DNA from: Clostridium sp. CAG:302
GTDB taxonomy: Bacteria > Bacillota_I > Bacilli_A > RF39 > UBA660
Reading direction: 5' to 3'
Length of the DNA: 39,678 bases
NCBI GenBank assembly: GCA_000431795.1
Contig: FR887366.1
Coordinates: forward strand, 1-39,678
Below, piece after piece: positions 32,837 through 39,678 of this stretch. The notes under the pieces were generated by a model. The model ran no database searches and was not told the DNA's origin. It worked only from the letters and a program-made list of their open reading frames with translations. A program made the position numbers and the translations under genes. Numbering within the stretch: position 1 is the first letter of the stretch; the number at the start of each line of letters is the position of its first letter.

Positions 32837-35140
32837 ATGGTTGAAACAGAAGAAAAATTAGAGACGATAGAAGTCGTAAAAAGAAATGGAAAAAAGGTAG
32901 AATTTGATGGTACTAAAGTTGCTATGGCTATTAAAAAAGGCTTTGATAGTGTATTATTAGATTCTGAAGAAAATGAAAAAAAATATAATACTAAAGATAT
33001 TCAAAAAGTATATCAAGCAGTAATTAAAAAGATAGCTAAAGATTATTTACCATTAGGTAAAATAAAAATAGAGGAAATACAAGATTTAATTGAAGAAAAT
33101 CTTAAGAAGTATGATTATCAAGATGTATATGAGAGCTTTTCAGAATACAGGCAAAGAAGGGCTAATGCAAGAATAGCATTTAGAGATGATAAAAACATGG
33201 CTAAACTTCAAAAAAGTATTGAAGGGTTAGGTCTTAAGAGCGCTGCCGAAGAGGATTCAAAAAGAGAAAATGCTAACATAGATGGTAATACTGCAATGGG
33301 AACAATGCTTCAATTTGGTAGTACAATATCTAGAGCATTTACTGAAGCATACTTAATGAAAAAAAAATATGCTGAGGCTCATAGCAATGGTGATATTCAT
33401 ATTCATGATATGGACTTTGAAGCTATGGGTACTACTACTTGCACACAAATAGATCTAAGCAAGTTATTTAAAAATGGTTTTTCTACAGGACATGGATTTT
33501 TGAGAGAACCAAAAGACATTATTAGTTATGCTGCACTAGCAGCAATAGCTATTCAATCTAACCAAAATGATCAACATGGTGGACAATCAATACCGGCATT
33601 TGATTATTATATGGCGCCTGGTGTATTAAAAACGTTTAAGAAACAATATAAACAGGCTGTATATGAGTTGCTGGATTTTAGTGACTTTATCAGTTTTATA
33701 AATATGGATAGGGTTGAAAAAGAAATAGATAAACTAACAAGTATTGATGTGGATACTAAGGTATTTGAAGGAATATATAAAGATAGTACTGAAGTAAAGA
33801 AAATATTTGAAAAAGGATATGAAACTGCTTATAAAAAAACAAATAGACAAACATATCAAGCAATGGAAGCATTTATTCATAATTTAAATACAATGCATTC
33901 AAGAGCAGGCGCACAAGTACCTTTCTCAAGCGTAAATTTTGGTACTGATACTTCTCCTGAAGGAAGAATGGTTATTAAGAATTTCTTACTTGCAACTGAT
34001 GCTGGTTTAGGAAGAAACGAAACTCCAATATTCCCAATATCAATATTCAAATTAAGAAAAGGAACTAACTATGAAGTTACAGATCCTAACTATGATTTAT
34101 TTAAACTAGCTATAAAAGTATCCGCAAAAAGGTTATTTCCTAACTTCTCATTTATGGATTCATCATTTAATAAGCCTTATTATAAGGGCGATTATAACAC
34201 TGAAGTTGCTTATATGGGATGCAGAACAAGAGTTATGGCAAATGTAGTGGATGAAGATAAAGCAATTACTCCTGGTAGAGGTAATCTATCTTTCACATCA
34301 ATTAACTTACCAAGATTGGGTATTAAACATGGTATTGTAAGAAATGATAAAACTGATATGAAAGGTTTTTATGAAGAATTAGGAGAATTAATGGATTTAG
34401 TTAAAGATCAGTTATTAGAAAGATTTGAAATACAATGTAATAAGAGATTATATAACTTTCCATTCTTATTAGGACAAGGTGTATGGATAGATTCTGATAA
34501 ACTAAAACCTAATGATAGATTAAGAAAAGTATTAAAACATGGTACTTTATCAATTGGCTTTATAGGACTAGCAGAGTGTTTAAAGGCTTTAATCGGAAAA
34601 CATCATGGTGAAAGCGATGAAGCTCAAAAACTCGGCCTTGAAATAATAGAATTTATGAGAAAAAGATGCGATGATTATTGTAAAGAATATAAATTAAACT
34701 TTACATTACTTGCTACTCCAGCAGAAGGTTTATCTGGAAGATTTGTAAATATTGATAAAGCAGTATATGGTAAAATTAAGGGTGTTACTGATAGAGAATA
34801 CTATACAAATTCATTCCATGTACCAGTATATTATAATATATCAATAGTAAATAAGATCAAGAAAGAAGGCCCATATCACAAATATACAAATGCAGGACAT
34901 ATTAGTTATATTGAGTTAGATGGTGATACTACTAATAATCTTGAAGCATTTGAAAGAATAGTAAGAACTATGTATGAAAATGATATGGGATATGCCGCTA
35001 TTAACCACCCAGTAGATAGAGATCCAGTGTGCGGCTATGTTGGCGTTATTGGCGATGTTTGCCCTGGATGTGGAAGAAAAGCCTATGAAGGCGTTCCTGT
35101 AGAAAGAGTAAATGAATATAAAAATAATTGTAATTGTTAA
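32837..35140 (+). CDS. nrdD: Anaerobic ribonucleoside-triphosphate reductase, large chain without glycyl-radical end
   Basis: Class III reductase makes dNTPs without oxygen. The 767-aa chain has an ATP-cone (about residues 9-110; EVVKRNGKKVEFDGTKVAMA), then the catalytic barrel: DIHIHDMDFEAMGTTTC, GGQSIPAFDYYMAPG, HSRAGAQVPFSSVNFG, YMGCRTRVMANVV (active-site Cys near 463) and LSFTSINLPRLGI. The end has VCGYVGVIGDVCPGCGR, part of the zinc site. The chain stops after VPVERVNEYKNNCNC, before the expected FERIRRITGYLVG radical loop, which is encoded in the next ORF. The stop is genuine: no frame connection is possible, since TAA at 35131-35133 closes the downstream frame. Confidence 0.94.
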   Translation: MVETEEKLETIEVVKRNGKKVEFDGTKVAMAIKKGFDSVLLDSEENEKKYNTKDIQKVYQAVIKKIAKDYLPLGKIKIEEIQDLIEENLKKYDYQDVYESFSEYRQRRANARIAFRDDKNMAKLQKSIEGLGLKSAAEEDSKRENANIDGNTAMGTMLQFGSTISRAFTEAYLMKKKYAEAHSNGDIHIHDMDFEAMGTTTCTQIDLSKLFKNGFSTGHGFLREPKDIISYAALAAIAIQSNQNDQHGGQSIPAFDYYMAPGVLKTFKKQYKQAVYELLDFSDFISFINMDRVEKEIDKLTSIDVDTKVFEGIYKDSTEVKKIFEKGYETAYKKTNRQTYQAMEAFIHNLNTMHSRAGAQVPFSSVNFGTDTSPEGRMVIKNFLLATDAGLGRNETPIFPISIFKLRKGTNYEVTDPNYDLFKLAIKVSAKRLFPNFSFMDSSFNKPYYKGDYNTEVAYMGCRTRVMANVVDEDKAITPGRGNLSFTSINLPRLGIKHGIVRNDKTDMKGFYEELGELMDLVKDQLLERFEIQCNKRLYNFPFLLGQGVWIDSDKLKPNDRLRKVLKHGTLSIGFIGLAECLKALIGKHHGESDEAQKLGLEIIEFMRKRCDDYCKEYKLNFTLLATPAEGLSGRFVNIDKAVYGKIKGVTDREYYTNSFHVPVYYNISIVNKIKKEGPYHKYTNAGHISYIELDGDTTNNLEAFERIVRTMYENDMGYAAINHPVDRDPVCGYVGVIGDVCPGCGRKAYEGVPVERVNEYKNNCNC

Positions 35141-35157
35141 GGAAAGAGGTAATTAAA

Positions 35158-35325
35158 ATGAAAGAAGAAACAAAAGAAAAATTAGTTGGTGAAGGAGTAA
35201 ACTTCGAAAGAATCAGAAGAATTACTGGATATCTAGTAGGTACTGTAGACAGATTTAATAATGGTAAAAGAGCCGAAGAAAGAGATAGAGTAAAGCACTC
35301 AACTGAAGGGTTAATGAAAAAATAA
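35158..35325 (+). CDS. Separate glycyl-radical domain polypeptide of NrdD
   Basis: The 55-aa protein starts MKEETKEKLVGEGVNFER. It contains RIRRITGYLVGTVDRFNN (about residues 18-35), continuing KRAEERDRVKH, which is the C-terminal sequence of clostridial-type NrdD; the Gly in RITGYL is the expected radical site. In relatives it follows the CPxCGR zinc site in one chain, but here it has its own ribosome binding site (GGAAAGAGG, 8 nt before ATG). It overlaps nrdG by TAATG, so all three genes are coupled. It presumably docks into NrdD, as the spare-part protein YfiD/GrcA does in pyruvate formate-lyase. That comparison is inference. Confidence 0.88.
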   Translation: MKEETKEKLVGEGVNFERIRRITGYLVGTVDRFNNGKRAEERDRVKHSTEGLMKK

Positions 35326-35885
35326 TGGAAATAAGGTTAGCATCTCCAATATTACAGGCTGATAGCATTGTAGATGGAGAAGGCGTACGAGCAGTTCTTT
35401 GGACTCAAGGCTGCGGACACAAGTGTTTAGGATGCCATAATCCTAGTACACATTCATTTGATGATGGTATTCTCTTAGACATTGAAGAGGTTAAAGCCCA
35501 AATAGATAGTCTTGAAGGTCAAGATGGAATAACTCTCTCCGGAGGAGATCCTATGTATCAAGTAGATGCCTGCCTTGAACTTGCAAAATACATAAAATCT
35601 AAAAAAATGAATATCTGGTGTTATACAGGATTCACATATGAAAACTTACTTAAACTAGGAGAAGCAAATCCTAAAATAATAGAACTGCTAAAACAGATAG
35701 ATGTTCTCGTGGATGGACCATTCATCCTTGATAAGAAAAGTTATGATTGTGTTTTTAGAGGCTCTACCAATCAAAGAATTATTGATCCTAAAGAGAGCCT
35801 AAAGAAAAAGAAAGTATGCCTAGTAGAGAAATATTATCCTAAAGATAAAAAGAAAAATAATAAAAGAGAGCGAATGTACATTTAA
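35325..35885 (+). CDS. nrdG: Anaerobic ribonucleotide-reductase activating protein
   Basis: NrdG is a radical-SAM enzyme that installs the glycyl radical on NrdD. The 186-aa protein has the cluster motif CGHKCLGCHNP (CxxxCxxC, about residues 30-40), the leading DGEGVRAVLWTQGC and the SAM-binding GITLSGGDPM (about 68-77). The Lys-rich C-terminus (YYPKDKKKNNKRERMYI) is longer than in E. coli NrdG. It starts at the TAATG overlap with the small radical-domain gene. A terminator shared with the opposing gene follows. Confidence 0.95.
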   Translation: MEIRLASPILQADSIVDGEGVRAVLWTQGCGHKCLGCHNPSTHSFDDGILLDIEEVKAQIDSLEGQDGITLSGGDPMYQVDACLELAKYIKSKKMNIWCYTGFTYENLLKLGEANPKIIELLKQIDVLVDGPFILDKKSYDCVFRGSTNQRIIDPKESLKKKKVCLVEKYYPKDKKKNNKRERMYI

Positions 35886-35897
35886 GCTCTCTTTTTA
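35862..35897. terminator. Bidirectional terminator after nrdG
   Basis: A perfect 10-bp stem AAAAGAGAGC/GCTCTCTTTT (35862-35871 with 35886-35895) between converging genes; T tract downstream, A tract upstream. Confidence 0.85.
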
Positions 35898-36200
35898 TAA
35901 CATATACATAGAACCATCATCCTGATAAGAATTATTATTAGCTAGTCTCTGCTCTAAAACCTTAACTCTTGATTCTAAACTATTTAGTCTATTATTAATT
36001 TCATATAAAGTATTGTTACCATTATCATAACCAATCGTATTATTTTGTAAATTACTAGAACCATAATTCATTCCCTGAGTAGCGTATGGCATTCCATTCA
36101 TTAAACTACCTGGAGGCCCTTGATAACCAAAATTACCATACATCATATTGCCTGGCATATTCTGAAAATAACCATACTGCATCATGTCTCTATTATCCAT
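35895..36200 (-). CDS. Small Met/Gly/Asn/Tyr-rich protein with C-terminal coiled coil
   Basis: This 101-aa protein is not recognised. It starts MDNRDMMQYGYFQNMPGNMM and is rich in Met, Gly, Asn, Tyr and Pro for about 60 residues, then has a predicted coiled coil (LYEINNRLNSLESRVKVLEQ, about 67-86) and a flexible tail. Such composition resembles small spore-coat or spore-surface proteins, but no family match is certain. An ATG 13 codons upstream is open, yet AAAGGAATG fits the later start better. It is transcribed alone, divergent from trmB. Confidence 0.55.
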   Translation of the reverse strand: MDNRDMMQYGYFQNMPGNMMYGNFGYQGPPGSLMNGMPYATQGMNYGSSNLQNNTIGYDNGNNTLYEINNRLNSLESRVKVLEQRLANNNSYQDDGSMYML

Positions 36201-36248
36201 ATCATCACATTCCTTTACTTTATTATATGCAAATAGCAATAAATGTGC

Positions 36249-36254
36249 TATAAT
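36249..36254 (+). promoter_or_regulatory. Extended -10 of the trmB-rnc promoter
   Basis: TGC-TATAAT (36246-36254) lies 17 nt before the trmB ATG, with GGTGAG between. The -35 is weak. Confidence 0.5.
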
Positions 36255-36271
36255 ACTATTTGTGGTGAGTT

Positions 36272-36907
36272 ATGAGATTAAAAAATATAAAAGGTGCAAG
36301 TGAAAAAATACTATTAGGAAAATACTTTATAAATAATCCTAATGAATATAAAGGCAAATGGCATGAATTATTTAAAAATAATAATCCTATCTATATAGAA
36401 ATAGGTATGGGTAAAGGAAACTTCATTATAAAGAATGCTCTTACTAACCCAGATATCAACTATATAGGAATAGAGATGTATGATTCCGTTATCTTAAGAG
36501 CAGTAGAAAAAACTAATGAATTAGAACTTAATAATTTATATCTAATAAGAATGGATGCTAGACTAATCGAAGAAGTATTTGATAAAGAAATTGATTTAAT
36601 ATATCTAAACTTCTCTGATCCATGGCCTAAAGATAGACATGCTAAAAGAAGATTAACTAGTCCTAGATTCTTAGAGAGATATAGTAAAATATTTAGAGGT
36701 AATAATAAAATTATAATGAAGACAGATAATATAGATTTATTTAATTACTCAGTAGAATCATTAAAAGAATATGGTTATAATATAGATTATTTAACTAATG
36801 ATTTACATAGTGATAAAGATAATATTATTACTACTGAATATGAAGATAAGTTTACTAGTAAAGGTATTAAAATAAATTGTTTTGAAGCCACTAAGGAGGT
36901 AAAATAA
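36272..36907 (+). CDS. trmB: tRNA (guanine-N7)-methyltransferase
   Basis: TrmB methylates G46 of tRNAs with SAM. The 211-aa protein shows IYIEIGMGKGNFIIKNAL (SAM loop, about residues 43-60), YIGIEMYDSVILRAVEK, LYLIRMDARLI, the signature NFSDPWPKDRHAKRRLTS (about 112-129) and FTSKGIKINCFEA at the end. It forms a unit with rnc, whose ATG abuts its TAA (TAATG-type, with GGAGGT inside the trmB end). Confidence 0.96.
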   Translation: MRLKNIKGASEKILLGKYFINNPNEYKGKWHELFKNNNPIYIEIGMGKGNFIIKNALTNPDINYIGIEMYDSVILRAVEKTNELELNNLYLIRMDARLIEEVFDKEIDLIYLNFSDPWPKDRHAKRRLTSPRFLERYSKIFRGNNKIIMKTDNIDLFNYSVESLKEYGYNIDYLTNDLHSDKDNIITTEYEDKFTSKGIKINCFEATKEVK

Positions 36908-37557
36908 TGAAAGTATTTAATAATATTGATGTTAATCCTACGGATATGAATTTATATATAACAGCAGTTACGCATTCTTCTTATACTAATGAAAATCCTA
37001 GTTATCCCGATTATGAAAGATTAGAGTTTCTAGGAGATGCTGTTTTAGAGATAATAATTAGTGATTATTTATATAAAGAAAGAAAGTATGAAGAGGGATT
37101 AATGACTAAGATGAGAGCATCCTATGTTTGTGAAGAAGCCTGTGCTACTTATGCTAAAGAGATGGGTTTAGATGAAGATATTAAAGTTGGTTCTGGTGAA
37201 GAAGTAAATCAAACAATACTTGCGGATGTTTTTGAAGCTTTTGTAGCGGCTGTTTACTTAGATCATGGTTTTGACTTCGTTAAAAAGTTTGTTCTTGATA
37301 TCATTGTTAAATATATTGATAGGGGAGAGAACTTCTTACATGACTACAAATCTACTCTTCAGGAGTTAGTTCAAACTGTTAAGAAGTCTGTTACTTATGA
37401 AGTGATAGATGAAGAGGGCCCTTCACATAATAAGACTTTTACTTCTATTGTTAAGATAGATGGTATTGTTATGGGAAAGGGAACCGCAGGTAGTAAGAAG
37501 GCTTCTGAACAAGAAGCTGCTAGAGATGCTTTAAGTAAGAGATCAGAAATTAATTAA
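36907..37557 (+). CDS. rnc: Ribonuclease III
   Basis: RNase III cuts double-stranded RNA, including rRNA precursors. The 216-aa protein has the signature ERLEFLGDAVLEIIISDYLY (about residues 38-57) with the catalytic Glu and Asp, the second acidic cluster ILADVFEAFVAAVYLD (about 103-118) and a dsRNA-binding domain (about 147-214; YKSTLQELVQ, GPSHNKTF, GKGTAGSKKASEQEAA). It is coupled to trmB. Double-hairpin copy D, a duplex RNA structure if transcribed, begins 16 nt after its stop. Confidence 0.97.
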   Translation: MKVFNNIDVNPTDMNLYITAVTHSSYTNENPSYPDYERLEFLGDAVLEIIISDYLYKERKYEEGLMTKMRASYVCEEACATYAKEMGLDEDIKVGSGEEVNQTILADVFEAFVAAVYLDHGFDFVKKFVLDIIVKYIDRGENFLHDYKSTLQELVQTVKKSVTYEVIDEEGPSHNKTFTSIVKIDGIVMGKGTAGSKKASEQEAARDALSKRSEIN

Positions 37558-37572
37558 TATTTATTATATGTT

Positions 37573-37626
37573 CACTCTAAGCCTAAGGTCTTAGAGTGTT
37601 CTTTTTAGCCTGTAGTCTAAAAAGAA
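37573..37626 (-). repeat. Double-hairpin element, copy D
   Basis: Read on the minus strand: hairpin X (10-bp stem 37626-37617 with 37608-37599, loop ACTACAGG), then hairpin Y (9-bp stem 37590-37598 with 37573-37581, loop ACCTTAGG). Same orientation as copy B. It lies between rnc and the transposase gene. Confidence 0.85.
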
Positions 37627-37647
37627 AAACTATTATATATAAGCCAT

Positions 37648-37689
37648 GAATAAATGCCTATGTAAAGACAAGTATTTATTCTTTTATTA
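37648..37689 (+). terminator. Hairpin ahead of the transposase gene
   Basis: GAATAAAT (37648-37655) and ATTTATTC (37674-37681) are inverted around 18 nt and followed by TTTT. The structure ends 7 nt before the transposase ATG. It could terminate incoming transcripts or limit translation. Confidence 0.45.
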
Positions 37690-38852
37690 TGGCAAAAGTA
37701 TCAAAAGAATTAATTGAATTTAAAAAGTTATTGGAAGAAGATGAATTTGAAACATATAAAAATGAAGAAATTGAAGAATTAAATTTGGACTTTCTTATAG
37801 ATTATATATATGAAAAAGAATTCTTTCTTGATGATTCAAGACATCAAGGATATACATTACATTATCTAGAAGAAATATTACTTATAGTTATATTTGGACT
37901 GTTATCTAACTGTAATACTTACAAGGAAATAGAATTGTTTATAAAAGTTCATTATAATTGGTTAATAAAAAAACTAAAATCAGAAAATGAGGTTCCTTCA
38001 ATTTCAACGATAAGAAGAGTTATATCAATAATAAAACCCAAGGAATTAGAAATACTGTGCAATGAAGTGTTTTTTAAGTATATAAAAAATGAAGAAAATA
38101 TATATAATGATAATGATTTGATTATAACAGATATTTATTCATTGGATGGTAAAGTTGCCAATGGCTCTGAAATTAATACAAGTAACGGAACTATAAAAAA
38201 AATAAATGCAATGAGTGCATATTCAATTAAATATAATAAAACTCTTGCTACAGAATTTATAGATTCCAAAACCAATGAGATTCCAACTTGTCCTAAACTA
38301 TTAGCAAGATTAAATATTAAAGATGCAATCATAACATTTGATGCATTAAATACTCAAGAAAAAACAATATCTTACATATATAAAAATAAAGCACATTATG
38401 TTGTTCCAGTTAAAGACAATCATAAAGATTTTTCAGAAGAAGTATCAACATATTTTCATGATCAGAGATTATTAAAAGAATGTAATAAATATATTACAAG
38501 TGAAAAAGCACATAACAAAATAGAAAAAAGAGAATACTATTTTACAAATGATATAAATTGGATTACTAATAAAAGTAAATGGTTAGGATTAAAGTCAATT
38601 GGGTATATAAAAAAATATATTAATAATAAACTTGTTGAAGAAAGATATTTTATATCAGATATAGATTCTAAATATGTAGAACAATTATCTAAAGTAATAA
38701 GAAGTGAGTGGCAAATAGAAAATAATTTACATTGGTATTTGGATAGTGTATTTAAAGAAGATAATAATAAATGCTATATTGAAAATAGTCAAAAGAATTT
38801 AAATGTTATTAGAAAATTTTGTCTAGCAATAATAAAAAGAATTAAAGATTAA
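37689..38852 (+). mobile_element. ISAs1-family transposase gene
   Basis: The 387-aa protein matches ISAs1/H-repeat transposases. The N-terminal DUF4277-like part (RHQGYTLHYLEEILLIVIFG) precedes a DDE domain: first Asp in SLDGKVANGS (near residue 153), second in ITFDALNTQEKT (near 217), the YVVPVKDNHKDF strand, the HNKIEKREYYF strand and the Glu in RSEWQIENNLHWYLD (near 346), followed by the Y/ENSQKNLNVIRK helix. It is full length without frameshifts, so the enzyme could be active. There is no ribosome binding site before the ATG, and I could not find the terminal inverted repeats in 37560-37690 or 38853-38950. Confidence 0.9.
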
Positions 38853-38912
38853 TACAAGCTTAGTGTAAATAGTGTAAGACAAATTTTAGGTATGAACTTT
38901 GAAAATGAAATA

Positions 38913-38933
38913 GAGAGAATTTTTCATTCTCTC
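38913..38933. repeat. Hairpin behind the transposase gene
   Basis: GAGAGAAT (38913-38920) and ATTCTCTC (38926-38933) form an 8-bp stem with a 5-nt loop; no T tract follows. It might be a weak terminator. Confidence 0.5.
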
Positions 38934-38980
38934 CATTAAATGTTAATTTATGATTTTATCCTGATTTTAAGCGCTTTTTC

Positions 38981-39009
38981 TTTACAACTAGTTATGCTTT
39001 TGCTATAAT
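38981..39009 (+). promoter_or_regulatory. Promoter of the membrane-anchored protein gene
   Basis: TTTACA (38981-38986), a 17-nt spacer and an extended -10 TGC-TATAAT (39001-39009), then AGAGAGG before the ATG at 39036. Confidence 0.75.
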
Positions 39010-39035
39010 TTTAGTGTAGAGAGGTAGGTGATAAA

Positions 39036-39611
39036 ATGGAAAAGAAAAAAAATAATTTAATTATTATATTAGTTGGTGTTATTTTTGTTATATTAGTGAC
39101 ATTATGTATTTTATTTACTACTGGTACAATAACTTTAAGCTCTAATAAAGCAACTAATGATACACTTGATAATAATATTCAAAAAAATCAGATTAGTGAT
39201 AATTGTACAACTGGTTATAAATATAGTGATTTAAAAGGATTATATAAATATGAATCTGGTACACTCAAAGATGAAAGTGGAAATGAGTATAATGCTTGGT
39301 ATTCGTTGTATTTATATGACAATGGTACATATCAATATAGAATGGGAACTATTGCACAATTTGGTAATATGGGAAATTACATTATAGAAGGCGATAAAAT
39401 CATTTTAAATTATTTATTTACAACTAGTAGTGGTTCAGGAATTAATGTAGTTAATGGAACTAAAAAAATAACAATTAATAGTACTAGTTCATTGTCAGAT
39501 AGCGTCAATTTTCCTGAAGAATTACCAAATAAAAATATTACTTTAACAAGAGCAAGCGAAAATGAAGCTCAAAACTTCTTAAAAAATAATGATTTTCAAG
39601 ACTTGAACTGA
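39036..39611 (+). CDS. Membrane-anchored extracellular protein, 3' end interrupted by an IS
   Basis: The 191-aa protein has an N-terminal membrane segment (about residues 8-30, IIILVGVIFVILVTLCIL) and an outer region with a lone Cys, then a small beta domain (GLYKYESGTLKDESGN, YLYDNGTYQYRMGTI, GNYIIEGDKIILNYLF) resembling lipocalin-like bacterial domains seen in other anchored proteins; no family name is certain. The stop TGA (39609-39611) is the first triplet of the IS3-type end, so the natural C-terminus has been replaced or cut off. How much is missing cannot be seen. The gene has its own good promoter. Confidence 0.6.
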   Translation: MEKKKNNLIIILVGVIFVILVTLCILFTTGTITLSSNKATNDTLDNNIQKNQISDNCTTGYKYSDLKGLYKYESGTLKDESGNEYNAWYSLYLYDNGTYQYRMGTIAQFGNMGNYIIEGDKIILNYLFTTSSGSGINVVNGTKKITINSTSSLSDSVNFPEELPNKNITLTRASENEAQNFLKNNDFQDLN

Positions 39612-39678
39612 ACCCCAAAAGTTGGACAGTTTATTAATAGTTTCTAATTAGAGGATTGTAACCTGTAATTTACAGGAG
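39609..39678 (+). mobile_element. Left end of an IS3-family element, cut by the window edge
   Basis: TGAACCCCAAAAGTTGGACA at 39609 has the form of IS3/IS150-group terminal repeats (TG...CCCC(A)AAAGTT(A/G)GACA). A perfect 7-bp hairpin, CCTGTAA/TTACAGG (39662-39676), follows, of the sort found before orfA in this group. The transposase genes would lie beyond the window. Confidence 0.7.

Noticed and set aside
35120..35160. Programmed frameshift joining nrdD to the radical-domain ORF
   Set aside because: The downstream frame is closed by TAA at 35131-35133, and no slippery sequence exists in the 7-nt overlap; the small ORF has its own ribosome binding site.
37560..38950. Terminal inverted repeats of the ISAs1 element
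   Set aside because: I compared both flanks and found no convincing matching ends, so element borders are not given.

Overview
The window is AT-rich chromosomal DNA from a low-GC Gram-positive bacterium. The evidence is a cell-wall and division gene set of Firmicute type (murG, murB, divIB, ftsW, ftsA, ftsZ), the order rplS-lepB-...-rbgA, a SpoVS protein, a BclA-like collagen-repeat protein, and anaerobic class III ribonucleotide reductase. Several surface-protein types (BspA/DUF285 repeats, thioester/SpaA adhesin, VirB2-like pilin fusions) recall uncultured gut Bacilli of the RF39/RFN20 kind; that placement is inference. The standard code applies: TAA, TAG and TGA all end intact genes (murB ends in TGA, ymfF in TAG).

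Layout. 1-4.1 kb: 3' part of a BspA-like surface protein, then murG-murB-divIB. 4.1-7.8 kb: a glycerophosphodiesterase on the minus strand, a large wall-attached thioester adhesin, rplS and lepB. 7.9-15.7 kb: accessory segment that separates lepB from rbgA, holding a collagen-like protein, an ASCH fragment, a membrane protein, about 1.8 kb of decayed genes (dinD, rhuM, nucleoside deoxyribosyltransferase), two intact RhuM genes, an NTF2-like protein and an acetyltransferase. 15.75-20.6 kb: rbgA, a Sm_multidrug_ex membrane protein (minus), a CDP-alcohol phosphatidyltransferase and two anchored exported proteins. 20.6-27.9 kb: deoD, ymfF-ymfH, ftsW, ftsA-ftsZ, rpoZ. 27.9-32.4 kb: a pilin/CHAP fusion, a lipoprotein, spoVS, an MBG-domain surface protein, queA and tRNA-Leu(CAA). 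32.8-37.6 kb: nrdD with a separate glycyl-radical polypeptide and nrdG, a small Met/Gly/Asn-rich protein (minus), trmB and rnc. 37.7 kb to the end: an ISAs1-family transposase, a membrane-anchored protein, and the left end of an IS3-family element that enters at 39609 and supplies that protein's stop codon.

Two observations stand out. First, four intergenic copies (1306-1358, 17981-18034, 25071-25123, 37573-37626) of a 53-54 nt element made of two abutting hairpins: a 10-bp stem with an 8-nt loop and a 9-bp stem with a 7-8 nt loop. The loops are conserved while the stems change sequence by compensatory substitution. I do not recognise it as a described family. Second, the glycyl-radical C-terminus of NrdD is encoded as an independent 55-aa protein with its own ribosome binding site between nrdD and nrdG.

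Genes that work together: murG/murB/divIB and ftsW/ftsA/ftsZ make and organise septal peptidoglycan; nrdD, the radical-domain protein and nrdG form an anaerobic dNTP-producing system; ymfF/ymfH are paired M16-family proteins; trmB and rnc act on RNA.
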